64,000 nt of DNA from Maribellus maritimus (GTDB lineage: Bacteria > Bacteroidota > Bacteroidia > Bacteroidales > Prolixibacteraceae). The stretch spans positions 186,001-250,000 of the forward strand of contig NZ_JAIKLE010000005.1 in the NCBI RefSeq assembly GCF_022267315.1, read 5' to 3'. A program made the translations under genes and the position numbers. Below, piece by piece: positions 26,624 to 34,885 of this stretch. Below the pieces are notes generated by a model. That model was not told where the DNA came from. It did not search any database and was given only the letters and a program-made list of their open reading frames with translations. The first letter of the stretch is position 1. The number at the start of each line of letters is the position of its first letter.

Positions 26624-28720
26624 TTAAGCTGTTCTCATTTTCTTCTTTAACAGCTGTGCATTAATAGCAACAATTACAGTACTGAAACTCATTAAAACGG
26701 CGCCCAAAGCCGGGCTAATCATTATTCCCGCACTGATTAAAACACCTGCAGCCAAAGGAATAGCCACTATGTTATACCCGGTTGCCCAAATGAAATTCTG
26801 GATCATCTTTTTGTAAGTCTCCTGTCCAAAAACAATCAACGATGCGATGTCCCTGGGATTACTGTTTACAAGAATAATATCTGCTGTTTCGGCGGCAACA
26901 TCGGTTCCTGATCCAACGGCAATACCAACATCTGCAGAGGCAAGAGCCGGAGCATCATTAATACCGTCACCTGTCATACATATAAATTCTCCATTTTTCT
27001 GTAATTCCTTAATTTTCTCCAATTTTTGGTCGGGCAAAAGTTCTGCGTAAAAATCATTGAGTCCAAGTTTTTCACTTACGCTTTTGGCCACCTTTTCATT
27101 GTCACCCGTCATCATCACCAGCTTTAAGCCATTATCTTTTAACATTTTAACAGCTTCAAATGCTTCATCTCTTATTTCGTCAGCGAGAGCAACAAATCCT
27201 ACCGGTTTTTCATTTTTCAAAATAAAAACCACTGTTTCCTGTGCGTCTTTAAAATCTCCTTCCGGAATTTTTATATTATTTTCTTTTAAATATCCGGGGC
27301 TTACCACTTTTACCTTTTCTCCTGCAACTTCCCCTTTAATGCCCTTACCTGAAATACTTTCGAAGTTTTCAGCTTTATCCCAGTTCAGCTTTTCTTCTCT
27401 GGCTTTTCTTAAGATTCCTTCTGCCAGCGGATGTTCCGATTGCGATTCGAGTGACGCCGCCAACTTTATAACTTCTTTGTCTTCTGTCTTTTTTGAAAAA
27501 CTGCCAAACCTCGTAACTCCAAAATTTCCCTTTGTTAATGTTCCCGTTTTATCAAAGACCACCACTGAAATTTTTCTTGCATTTTCAAAAGCCGTCCGGT
27601 TTCTGATTAACAAGCCTCGCTTTGCCGAAACAGAAGTAGAAATAGCAACTACAAGTGGTACTGCCAAACCCAAAGCATGTGGACAAGTTATTACCATTAC
27701 ACTGGCCATTCTTTCCAATGCGAAAACAAATGGTTTTCCAATAAGGAGCCAGGTAGTTAATGTTCCAAAACCAATAACAAGCGCGGCAATGGTTAACCAA
27801 AATGCAACTTTATCAGCCAGATATTGAGACTTTGACTTTTTATTCTGTGCCTCCCTTACCATTTTAATTACTTTATTTAAATACGCATCCTCTCCTACTC
27901 CTTTTACTTTTACTTTTACAGAGCTTTTTCCGTTGATAGTTCCACCAATAACTTTATCGCCTCTATTTTTCTTTACAGGTTTTGATTCGCCCGTTACCAT
28001 CGATTCATTGATATTACTTTCACCTTCTTCAATGATACCATCCACCGGAATCTTTTCCCCCGGGCGTACCAAAACCAAATCCCCCGATTTCAACCTGCTC
28101 ACTTTTATATCTTCTGAATCGCCATTTTTTAAAAGGTGAGCCTCAGAAGGCATCAACTCAACCAGGCTCTTCAATGCTCCCGAAGCGTTTACTACCGATT
28201 TCATCTCGATCCAGTGGCCCACCAACATGATATCAATTAATGATGCAAGCTCCCAGAAAAAAGAATCGCCTTCAACACCAAAAGTTGTTGCAGTACTGTA
28301 TCCAAATGCTACGGAAATGGCTATTGCAATCAACGTCATCATTCCAGGCTGTCTTTTTTTGAATTCTTCTGCCAGTCCGGTAATAAATGGCCAGCCACCG
28401 TAGAAATAGATAAATGCTGACAGTACAAAAAGCAGGTATTTTGAAAAATCAAATTCGAAATTGTAGTTCAACAGGTTTTGAATAAACGGAGATAGGACAA
28501 GAATGGGAAGTGTTAGGCCCAACGAAATCCAAAACCGTTTTCTAAAATCTTTTATCATATGCCGGTGATGTTCCGTGTGGTCGTGGTGCTTGTGTCCATG
28601 ATTTTTATGTGATTCATGCTCATGGTGCTGTGAAGCACTGTTGTCGTGCTGTTTATGCCCACCACTTCGCTTTTTAGTTGAGTGAGCCGGCTCACTATTT
28701 TGATGATTATGATTGTGCAT
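26624..28720 (-). CDS. copB: CopB-type heavy-metal P1B-ATPase with His-rich N-terminus
   Basis: A 698-aa metal-translocating P-type ATPase. In place of a CxxC heavy-metal domain it carries an N-terminal tail with 18 His in the first 54 residues. The transmembrane metal site is CPH (Cys346-Pro347-His348), the signature of the P1B-3 (CopB) class rather than the CPC of CopA. Actuator loop MVTGESKP, phosphorylated Asp390 in DKTGTLTKG and hinge [11 protein letters not shown] are intact. It exports copper (possibly silver) from the cytoplasm. Second gene of the five-gene operon, 13 bases after the 65-aa protein gene. Confidence 0.95.
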   Translation of the reverse strand: MHNHNHQNSEPAHSTKKRSGGHKQHDNSASQHHEHESHKNHGHKHHDHTEHHRHMIKDFRKRFWISLGLTLPILVLSPFIQNLLNYNFEFDFSKYLLFVLSAFIYFYGGWPFITGLAEEFKKRQPGMMTLIAIAISVAFGYSTATTFGVEGDSFFWELASLIDIMLVGHWIEMKSVVNASGALKSLVELMPSEAHLLKNGDSEDIKVSRLKSGDLVLVRPGEKIPVDGIIEEGESNINESMVTGESKPVKKNRGDKVIGGTINGKSSVKVKVKGVGEDAYLNKVIKMVREAQNKKSKSQYLADKVAFWLTIAALVIGFGTLTTWLLIGKPFVFALERMASVMVITCPHALGLAVPLVVAISTSVSAKRGLLIRNRTAFENARKISVVVFDKTGTLTKGNFGVTRFGSFSKKTEDKEVIKLAASLESQSEHPLAEGILRKAREEKLNWDKAENFESISGKGIKGEVAGEKVKVVSPGYLKENNIKIPEGDFKDAQETVVFILKNEKPVGFVALADEIRDEAFEAVKMLKDNGLKLVMMTGDNEKVAKSVSEKLGLNDFYAELLPDQKLEKIKELQKNGEFICMTGDGINDAPALASADVGIAVGSGTDVAAETADIILVNSNPRDIASLIVFGQETYKKMIQNFIWATGYNIVAIPLAAGVLISAGIMISPALGAVLMSFSTVIVAINAQLLKKKMRTA

Positions 28721-28733
28721 TCTTTTTATAGAA

Positions 28734-28931
28734 TTATGCCTGAATAATTGTATTGAGTTCGTCAGGCAGTTGTTTACGTTTTTTTCCGGTTTTTAACTGA
28801 AGATTATTCAGAAATTCGTCCTCATCAATATTGCTGTTGCTCAAATCTCCCGGATTTAACCACCGATAATAATACTGCAACTGCCCTTCTTTTTTTGCCC
28901 AGTTTCTGTTTACGACTGAATTCGGTTTCAT
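28734..28931 (-). CDS. Small protein (65 aa) leading the copB operon
   Basis: A 65-aa basic-acidic protein without Cys or His clusters, a signal or a membrane segment. The middle is aromatic ([17 protein letters not shown]) and the end lysine-rich ([17 protein letters not shown]). I do not recognise a family. The position 13 bases ahead of copB and behind a hairpin makes it likely to be translated and perhaps regulatory or structural for the operon. It could be a leader peptide, but no attenuator is evident between it and copB. Confidence 0.6.
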   Translation of the reverse strand: MKPNSVVNRNWAKKEGQLQYYYRWLNPGDLSNSNIDEDEFLNNLQLKTGKKRKQLPDELNTIIQA

Positions 28932-28960
28932 TTCTTTTATTTTTGTTGATTTAAAACTTT

Positions 28961-28990
28961 AAAAGCCTGGCAGAAATCCACCAAGCTTTT
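28961..28990 (-). terminator. Weak terminator or attenuator between the BON gene and the copB operon
   Basis: A 10-bp stem (AAAAGCCTGG/CCAAGCTTTT, one G-T pair) with a 10-base loop. On the minus strand it is followed by only a short T run, so partial read-through from the BON gene into the copB operon is possible. Confidence 0.5.
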
Positions 28991-29005
28991 TAATTTTATT
29001 TGTTC

Positions 29006-30514
29006 CTACGGCGTATTATATAATACAATCAAATCGTTTTCAACATCTTCGGCACCGCCTTCAATGGCGTTAATCTCAGCAAACAATTTCTCACGGCGCG
29101 TATCAACCGTACCTTCTAAAATTGCTGTACCATCTTCTACGGTAACGTCCACCTCATCTTCATTAACATAAGGCGACCACCATAACTGGCTTTGAATATC
29201 TTTTTCTATCTGAATATCCGACTTTTTTGCTTCTTCGATATCAATATGATAAGGTGGATAATAAGTATTCCACCCGTAATAGTCGGAATAACGCACATCA
29301 TTCAAATCGTTTACCTTTAAATTGTTTCTTACATCAATTACACCTTTCACCTTTGATGCAACATCTTCGGCCTGTGCCTTTTCGAAATATGAATCAACTG
29401 TTCCGTTTAAATACAACATTCCATTGCTGGCGTTCACATCGAGTTCCCATTTTTCTACAATAGGATCTCTTTTGAAGGCCTCTGTCACATCAGCTTCCAG
29501 TTTTGTATCTTCCGGAATAAATTCAGGCACGACAATCAAATGGTTATTTACCCCCAAAACGCCAACAACATTCTTCGCATCTTGCTCCGCTGCTCGTTTG
29601 GCTTTTAAATTACTGACCTCGCCCGTTAAGGTTACAACACCCGCATTTACCCTGATCTCCGGATTAAAAGAGTATACTCTTGGGTCGTAAACAAAGGCAT
29701 CTTCGACAGCTTCTTTAACTTCCGCATCAGAACGGGTTGCGTATTTATCTTTACGCAGATTCTCGTCTCTGGCCCACTGTTTAATGTCAAGCTCGTTACC
29801 ATTTACCATTTTTACTCCCGTGACCCAGGCATCAGCTATGGCCAGACTTTGCTCGCTGGTGCTACCTACAATTCCGGATAAACTAACATATCCGTTGTTT
29901 ACTTCCACATCAATCAATGCGTTATCAACCCGAATATCATTTTCCAAGGTGCCTTCAATGTCTTCCTCTATTTCATAATCGGGTCGTATTGTACGATATA
30001 CAACGCCTACATTACTTTCAACCTTTTTAGCACCTCTTACTCCTTTGGCTACAAATTCGGAAAGTTTCTTTTCCTGCCACGATTCAACCGTTCCCTCCAG
30101 ATTTACGACTCCATTATTCACAGTTACATCAATTTCATTCGAATCCGTTGCAGGATCATTAAGCAGTGCTTCATCAACTTTCTTCTGTAAAGTAATATCA
30201 GAAACATCTGGTGCGTCAACTTTTATTTTGTCAACAACACCACGAACTCCCTTTACAGTTTTGGCAATTTTAACTGCCCTGTCTTTTTCCAGTAAATTAT
30301 CCACCGAGCCTGTCAGTGTTACAATTCCATTTTGACTTTCTGATTTAATTAAATATGCCGGTGTTGTGGCATTAAACATTAACTCGTTTTCTACTGCTAT
30401 ACTAATCTCACTATCTGTTGGTCCATTTTGTGCAAGGAGATTAGCAGAAGTAAAAAACAGCAACAATCCTGTAAGTAATACAGTTTGTGCAACTTTCATT
30501 CTTCTTAATTTCAT
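29006..30514 (-). CDS. Periplasmic protein with six BON domains
   Basis: A 502-aa exported protein: signal peptide MKLRRMKVAQ plus a hydrophobic core, cleaved near LLAQ. Then come six BON repeats of about 70 residues (roughly 34-103, 104-172, 174-245, 258-328, 333-402, 428-500). Each has the G-x-V/A-x-L-x-G-x-V core: VTLTGSV, VNLEGTV, VSLSGIV, VTLTGEV, LYLNGTV, AILEGTV. BON domains bind phospholipid, and two-domain members (OsmY, DolP) act in envelope stress; six in one chain is a larger version. A strong Shine-Dalgarno fixes the start. It stands between the sigma-54 regulator and the copB operon on the same strand. Confidence 0.9.
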   Translation of the reverse strand: MKLRRMKVAQTVLLTGLLLFFTSANLLAQNGPTDSEISIAVENELMFNATTPAYLIKSESQNGIVTLTGSVDNLLEKDRAVKIAKTVKGVRGVVDKIKVDAPDVSDITLQKKVDEALLNDPATDSNEIDVTVNNGVVNLEGTVESWQEKKLSEFVAKGVRGAKKVESNVGVVYRTIRPDYEIEEDIEGTLENDIRVDNALIDVEVNNGYVSLSGIVGSTSEQSLAIADAWVTGVKMVNGNELDIKQWARDENLRKDKYATRSDAEVKEAVEDAFVYDPRVYSFNPEIRVNAGVVTLTGEVSNLKAKRAAEQDAKNVVGVLGVNNHLIVVPEFIPEDTKLEADVTEAFKRDPIVEKWELDVNASNGMLYLNGTVDSYFEKAQAEDVASKVKGVIDVRNNLKVNDLNDVRYSDYYGWNTYYPPYHIDIEEAKKSDIQIEKDIQSQLWWSPYVNEDEVDVTVEDGTAILEGTVDTRREKLFAEINAIEGGAEDVENDLIVLYNTP

Positions 30515-30517
30515 ACA

Positions 30518-30524
30518 TCCTCCT
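30518..30524 (-). promoter_or_regulatory. Strong Shine-Dalgarno AGGAGGA
   Basis: On the minus strand AGGAGGA ends three bases before the ATG at 30514. It decides the start of the BON-domain gene and is unusually strong for this phylum. Confidence 0.7.
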
Positions 30525-30734
30525 ACTTTTTGGGTTCAACAAAATATTATGTTTTAAGAAGATGAAAATCCTATGCCATTTTTTCCTGCATTTAGAAAGA
30601 GCACTGATAATGGTGTATGGAGACCTTTATAAAATTGTTTAGCAGATAATTGATGTTGAATGTTTCCACAAGTGAGAGCTTAATCCACATTCAAACCGAC
30701 AAAAACAAATAATATAGTTTCGTTCTGTAAAAAA

Positions 30735-32087
30735 CTAAAAATCAATATCATACTGATTTATTTTATTATACAATGTTTTCCGGTCGATATTAAGAATTTT
30801 AGCTGCTTTTGATTTATTATAATTTGATTCGATCAATGCATTGGTTATCACCTCTTTTTCTGTGATAAGTGTCGCCTCTTTTAACTCTTTCACATCGCGG
30901 TGACCATTATAATTGTTTTGCCTCCCTCCCGATTGGAGGTTATTAAACCTTATCTCATCAGGTAAGACATCAGCCTGAATAACATTGCTCTTTGATAACA
31001 ACACTGCTCGATTTACAACATTTTGAAGCTCGCGAATGTTACCGTGCCAGTTGTATTTAAACATCAGCTTTTTTGCATCCTCATCAATTCCCTCAACCGA
31101 TTTTTCGAAAGCCCTATTTGCCTGAGCAATAAAAAAAGAAGCAAATTCCAACATATCGTCCCCGCGTTCGCGCAAGGGTGGAAGATGTATTTTAAATCCG
31201 TTCAATCGATGATACAAATCCTCTCTGAATTCATTGGTATCAACCAGTTTTAACAAATCATCATTTGATGCGGTAATCACTCTCACATCAACTTTAATTA
31301 CCTTGTTGTCACCTACTTTATTTATAAATCTTTCCTGTAAAGCACGCAGTAATTTAACCTGATTCTCATAAGAAAGATTCCCAACCTCATCAAGAAAAAG
31401 TGTACCACCTTTTGCCCGCTCAAAATAACCAACTTTGTTATTAATCGCTCCGGTAAATGCTCCTTTTATATGTCCGAAAAGTTCACTGTTTGCAAGGTCT
31501 TTTGGAATAGCTCCGCAATCAACCGCCACAAAAGGCTTTTTACTGCGCTTGCTTGCATAATGAATTGCTTTGGCAACATATTCTTTTCCTGAGCCCGTCT
31601 CTCCTTCAATCAAAACAGTCAGGTCCGTTGGAGCAACAACTTTTACATGTTGCATTACACCCTGAATTGCTTTGCTGTTTCCGGTAATAAATTTTTCTCT
31701 GAATGAATTGGAGGTTTCTCTTTCGTCGGTAGATTCCAGAGCCTTATTTATAATCCGCAAAAGTTCTTCCGGCTGGACCGGCTTCGTTATATAATCATAA
31801 GCTCCCGACTTTATCAACTTTACAGCCATACGCACCTCGGCATAAGCTGTCATAATAATAACCGGAAGTAGTGGCTTTTTGGATTTTAGTTCCTGTAAAA
31901 TTTTAAACCCGTCGGTGTTGGGAAGACGATAGTCGCATAAAACAATATCAAAATTATTTTTTTCAATCAGTTTGATACCGTTTCTTCCTGTATAAGTACC
32001 CTTTGCCTCAAAATTGTTTTGTTTAAGGTGATTTACTATTAAGTCGCACATAAATGTATCATCGTCTATTACAAGTACTTTTTTCAT
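30735..32087 (-). CDS. Sigma-54-dependent response regulator (NtrC family)
   Basis: A 450-aa regulator with three domains. The receiver (1-120) has phospho-acceptor Asp52 and acidic Asp8/Asp9. The AAA+ domain (about 132-365) has Walker A GETGSGKE (162-169) and the sigma-54-contacting GAFTGA loop (209-214). A Fis-type helix-turn-helix lies at the C-terminus (SKAAKILNIDRKTLYNKINQ). It activates sigma-54 RNA polymerase at -24/-12 promoters after phosphorylation. No histidine kinase is beside it, so it is an orphan here. It is on the same strand as the BON gene, 220 bases upstream of that gene. Confidence 0.95.
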   Translation of the reverse strand: MKKVLVIDDDTFMCDLIVNHLKQNNFEAKGTYTGRNGIKLIEKNNFDIVLCDYRLPNTDGFKILQELKSKKPLLPVIIMTAYAEVRMAVKLIKSGAYDYITKPVQPEELLRIINKALESTDERETSNSFREKFITGNSKAIQGVMQHVKVVAPTDLTVLIEGETGSGKEYVAKAIHYASKRSKKPFVAVDCGAIPKDLANSELFGHIKGAFTGAINNKVGYFERAKGGTLFLDEVGNLSYENQVKLLRALQERFINKVGDNKVIKVDVRVITASNDDLLKLVDTNEFREDLYHRLNGFKIHLPPLRERGDDMLEFASFFIAQANRAFEKSVEGIDEDAKKLMFKYNWHGNIRELQNVVNRAVLLSKSNVIQADVLPDEIRFNNLQSGGRQNNYNGHRDVKELKEATLITEKEVITNALIESNYNKSKAAKILNIDRKTLYNKINQYDIDF

Positions 32088-32522
32088 ATTTATCGGTATT
32101 TATCCAAATAACTATTGAAATTTACGGATTTATCAAAAAATAAACATATGTTATCTAACAAAAAAATAATAACCCAACTTGCGCTGTACCAACATCGCAC
32201 AGTTACAGAAATAAAAACGTTATTATTCGTCAATATGTTTAACAAAAAAATGCCTTCGGAAATTAACTTACTCTTGGGAATTAACCAGAACTATCTTAAT
32301 AATCAGGCAGGCAGCCGTTTTGTGTTGTAGAAAATAAACAGGTCGGGATTAACATTTAGCGGATTGTGTTATCATTCTTACCTCTTGTTTGAAACCTTAC
32401 AATTTATATCTCCTGACATGCGATTCCAAACAAATGCTTTAACGTGAATTTTTACTTTGAATATTTAAAAGTTAAATATTTAACAATAATCCAACAAACT
32501 TATTTTCATTGCAAAATAGGGC
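32088..32522. other. Gene-free region between the response regulator and the rex operon
   Basis: AT-rich. It contains a perfect 14-base palindrome GTTAAATATTTAAC at 32471-32484 and an 8-bp inverted repeat around it, just downstream of the rex operon; it may be an operator or a weak terminator. A 60-71-codon plus-strand frame (32115-32330, with an inner ATG at 32148) has no recognisable protein and is left uncalled. Confidence 0.45.
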
Positions 32523-32711
32523 TCAAACGGTTTGCCAGCGTGTAGTTGCCTGATAGTTTTTCAGGTACTCTTCAACCTCCGTTTCATTCTCTACTGTTGT
32601 ACTTTTCAGCACCTCTTCACACTCATGATAAAAGTCAGTTTTTTCTTTATTAGAGAAAATTTTCTTTAATAAACAGTTTACAACTTTCAAAATTTTAATT
32701 TCTCTTTTCAT
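32523..32711 (-). CDS. Small acidic protein (62 aa) downstream of rex
   Basis: A 62-aa protein with an amphipathic basic N-terminus (MKREIKILKVVNCLLKKIF) and an acidic C-terminal half. It is unlike anything I recognise. Evidence that it is real: it starts 18 bases after the rex stop, with AAGGA near the right distance before the ATG, and its codons look normal. Co-expression with Rex suggests a small partner or regulator in redox control, which is inference. Confidence 0.5.
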   Translation of the reverse strand: MKREIKILKVVNCLLKKIFSNKEKTDFYHECEEVLKSTTVENETEVEEYLKNYQATTRWQTV

Positions 32712-32729
32712 GATTTCCTTGTTTTTAAT

Positions 32730-33383
32730 TTATTTTTCAGAATCATTCAGCCGTCTCAGCAAAACGGCAGCATAAGAACTCATCGATGTACTCTGAACAA
32801 TTATATCATCGGGCAAATGTAAAATAGCCGATGTAAAATTCCAGATAGCTTTGATGCCGCAGTTCACCAGATCTTCTGCCACATCCTGGGCAACGCTATT
32901 GGGTGTGGTAAGTATTCCAATCTTCACATCCAAACGGTTTGAAAGACTAAACAACTTATTGTATTCCAGTATATGAATCCTCCCAACATGTGTCCCAATC
33001 TTCTTCTCGTCAACATCAAAAGCCGCAATAATTTTTAGTCCTAAAGACTGGTGTTCCTGATAAGCCATTAAGGCGGATCCTAAATTACCAGCCCCGACAA
33101 TAAAAGCTTCATTTGTACGGTTAAACCCAAGATAATCCTCAAGTGCGTGAATTAATTCATAGGTATTATAACCAACCCTTGGCTTTCCTTTTATACCGGT
33201 AACAGCCAGATCTTTTACTACCTGAGTAGGATCACACTTTAAATCTTTTCCAATCATCGGAGCTGAAATATTGATGATTCCCTGCTCTTTAACTTTGTCC
33301 AGGTAATACAAATAACCGGGCAACCTTTTTAATGTTGGTTCCGGCACTTTCCGTTTCATTTTGTATTTTCCTGTTTCGTTCAT
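32730..33383 (-). CDS. rex: Redox-sensing transcriptional repressor Rex
   Basis: A 217-aa Rex-family repressor. The N-terminal winged helix-turn-helix (about 14-75: PEPTLKRLPGYLYYLDK, then VVKDLAVTGIKGKPRVGY) is followed by an NADH-binding Rossmann fold with GAGNLGSAL at 97-105 and the segment GILTTPNSVAQDVAEDLV. Rex senses the NADH/NAD+ ratio: NAD+-bound Rex sits on DNA and NADH releases it, which turns on fermentative or low-oxygen genes. It is divergent from the clpP gene across a 400-base intergenic region. Targets could include ndh, PDH or the flavodiiron gene in this window, but no consensus site was proved. Confidence 0.93.
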   Translation of the reverse strand: MNETGKYKMKRKVPEPTLKRLPGYLYYLDKVKEQGIINISAPMIGKDLKCDPTQVVKDLAVTGIKGKPRVGYNTYELIHALEDYLGFNRTNEAFIVGAGNLGSALMAYQEHQSLGLKIIAAFDVDEKKIGTHVGRIHILEYNKLFSLSNRLDVKIGILTTPNSVAQDVAEDLVNCGIKAIWNFTSAILHLPDDIIVQSTSMSSYAAVLLRRLNDSEK

Positions 33384-33783
33384 CTATTACAACTTCAATT
33401 TGTATTTTTCACTATCAAATATAAACACAAACATATAAAGAAATAATTCTTTATTTTAATTTCATTGTTTTGTTAACTGAAATTTAAGATACACAAACAA
33501 AAAAAAATTAAAAATTCAAGATTGCAAAGTTCACATTACAAAAGATTAATGATAGTGCAATTGTCATTAAACTAAAAATTATAAATAATGTAAAATGCTG
33601 TTTTTATCAAAATGATATAGATTTGTTCCCAAAATACTTCCTGAGTCAAAATAAATTTGACTATTAATTGCCACAAAAAAAAAGAAAACCCTTAATTTTA
33701 GGGAACAAATTATTACAATCGATTATAAAAACAATTCAAACAAGCATGTGTTTCTTTTGAAAATTAAATAAACAAAAACAGAT
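33384..33783. other. Divergent rex-clpP control region
   Basis: Very AT-rich, without a convincing coding frame. A 25-base imperfect inverted repeat, TTAATGA...TCATTAA, lies at 33546-33570. The region must hold promoters for both rex and clpP. A half site resembling the Rex operator core (TTGTTAA) occurs near the rex end, but a full palindrome was not found. Confidence 0.45.
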
Positions 33784-34368
33784 ATGACAAAAATGCATAA
33801 ACCGGATATGGAAGATAAAAAGCAAAGTGTTCAAAAACGAATTGAATCAAAATTATTGGAACAGCGAAAAGTATTTCTGTGGGGACAGGTTGATGACGAA
33901 TCAGCGGAAGATATTGTAAGTAAACTTCTATACCTTGAGGCCGAAAAACCCGGAGAAAAGATTACCTTTTTTATTAACAGCCCGGGCGGAGTTGTTACCT
34001 CCGGACTTTCAATCCTCGATACAATGAAAATAATTTCATCGCCTGTTTCAACTGTTTGTATGGGGCTGGCTGCTTCAATGGGCTCGATTTTGTTGTCAGC
34101 AGGAGAAAAGAAACAACGATTTATTTATCCTCTCGGGAAAGTGTTGATTCATCAACCCAGTATCGGAATGTTGCAGGGAACAGCCAGCGACCTTGAAATT
34201 CACGCCAAACAAATCATTAAAACAAAAAAACTTTTGGCGGAAATATTGGCAAAAAACAGTAATCATAACGTTGAGCAAATTTTAAAAGATTTTGAGAGAG
34301 ATTACTGGATGGATTCAAAGGAATCAATCGACTATGGGATTGTTGACGGAGTCTACAAAATGCAATAA
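33784..34368 (+). CDS. clpP: ATP-dependent Clp protease proteolytic subunit, stand-alone paralogue
   Basis: A 194-aa ClpP with intact catalytic triad: Ser98 in GLAASMGS, His123 in VLIHQPS, Asp173 in FERDYWM. The oligomer-forming region [13 protein letters not shown] is normal. It is near the minimum length, with only a short N-terminal tail. ClpP chambers degrade proteins fed by Clp ATPases. The housekeeping clpP usually lies with tig and clpX; neither is here, so this is probably a second, specialised ClpP. It has its own terminator and is divergent from rex, in a stress setting. Confidence 0.93.
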   Translation: MTKMHKPDMEDKKQSVQKRIESKLLEQRKVFLWGQVDDESAEDIVSKLLYLEAEKPGEKITFFINSPGGVVTSGLSILDTMKIISSPVSTVCMGLAASMGSILLSAGEKKQRFIYPLGKVLIHQPSIGMLQGTASDLEIHAKQIIKTKKLLAEILAKNSNHNVEQILKDFERDYWMDSKESIDYGIVDGVYKMQ

Positions 34369-34391
34369 TACATTTATACTTAGCAAAATTT

Positions 34392-34416
34392 AAAGGCTCA
34401 CTATTGAGCCTTTTTT
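34392..34416 (+). terminator. clpP terminator
   Basis: Perfect 9-bp stem AAAGGCTCA/TGAGCCTTT with a 4-base loop, then a T run, 24 bases after the clpP stop. Confidence 0.9.
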
Positions 34417-34492
34417 ATTGTTAAGATAACTATTTCAAACACAATACGTATCTGTTTTAACCGTTAATTTAAGCATAACTACAACCACAACC

Positions 34493-34876
34493 ATGGAAAA
34501 CAGAAAATTAAAAGGTTGGATAATTCAGACACTTTTTATCACAATAGCCGGACTTTTTATCATCTATTCCGGATTAAGAATCTGGATCTGGAGTGATGCC
34601 AACCAGTTTGCAAAAACCGCTTCGGAAAAATTCAATACAGATAAAACAGCGGCCCTGCTGATATATCTCGATTCTGACAAAATTACACTTAAAGAAAAGA
34701 ATAAAGCCGTTTGGGCACTGGGTGTTTTAAAAGAAAAAGAAGCTTTACCTCAACTCGAAATGTTATATACAGGTGATACGTGCAAGCACGACGATGCCAT
34801 TTGCCAATACGAATTATATAAGGCCATTCATAAAATCAAAGGAGATTTTCGGGGTTCATGGCAAGTAAAAAATTAG
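34493..34876 (+). CDS. Small membrane-anchored protein with HEAT-like repeat
   Basis: A 127-aa protein with one N-terminal transmembrane helix (about 9-32, IIQTLFITIAGLFIIYSGLR) and a soluble part of helical pairs. KNKAVWALGVLKEKEALPQL reads as a HEAT-like repeat. A Cys pair in TCKHDDAICQYE could form a disulfide if the domain faces the periplasm. No enzyme motif is seen. It follows clpP after a terminator and is convergent with the T9SS cargo gene, only 9 bases apart. Confidence 0.65.
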   Translation: MENRKLKGWIIQTLFITIAGLFIIYSGLRIWIWSDANQFAKTASEKFNTDKTAALLIYLDSDKITLKEKNKAVWALGVLKEKEALPQLEMLYTGDTCKHDDAICQYELYKAIHKIKGDFRGSWQVKN

Positions 34877-34885
34877 TTATTTATT

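Noticed and set aside
27057-27827. 256-codon frame antisense to copB
   Set aside because: Ser/Pro/Phe-rich composition typical of the reverse frame of an AT-rich gene; the P-ATPase on the other strand is beyond doubt.
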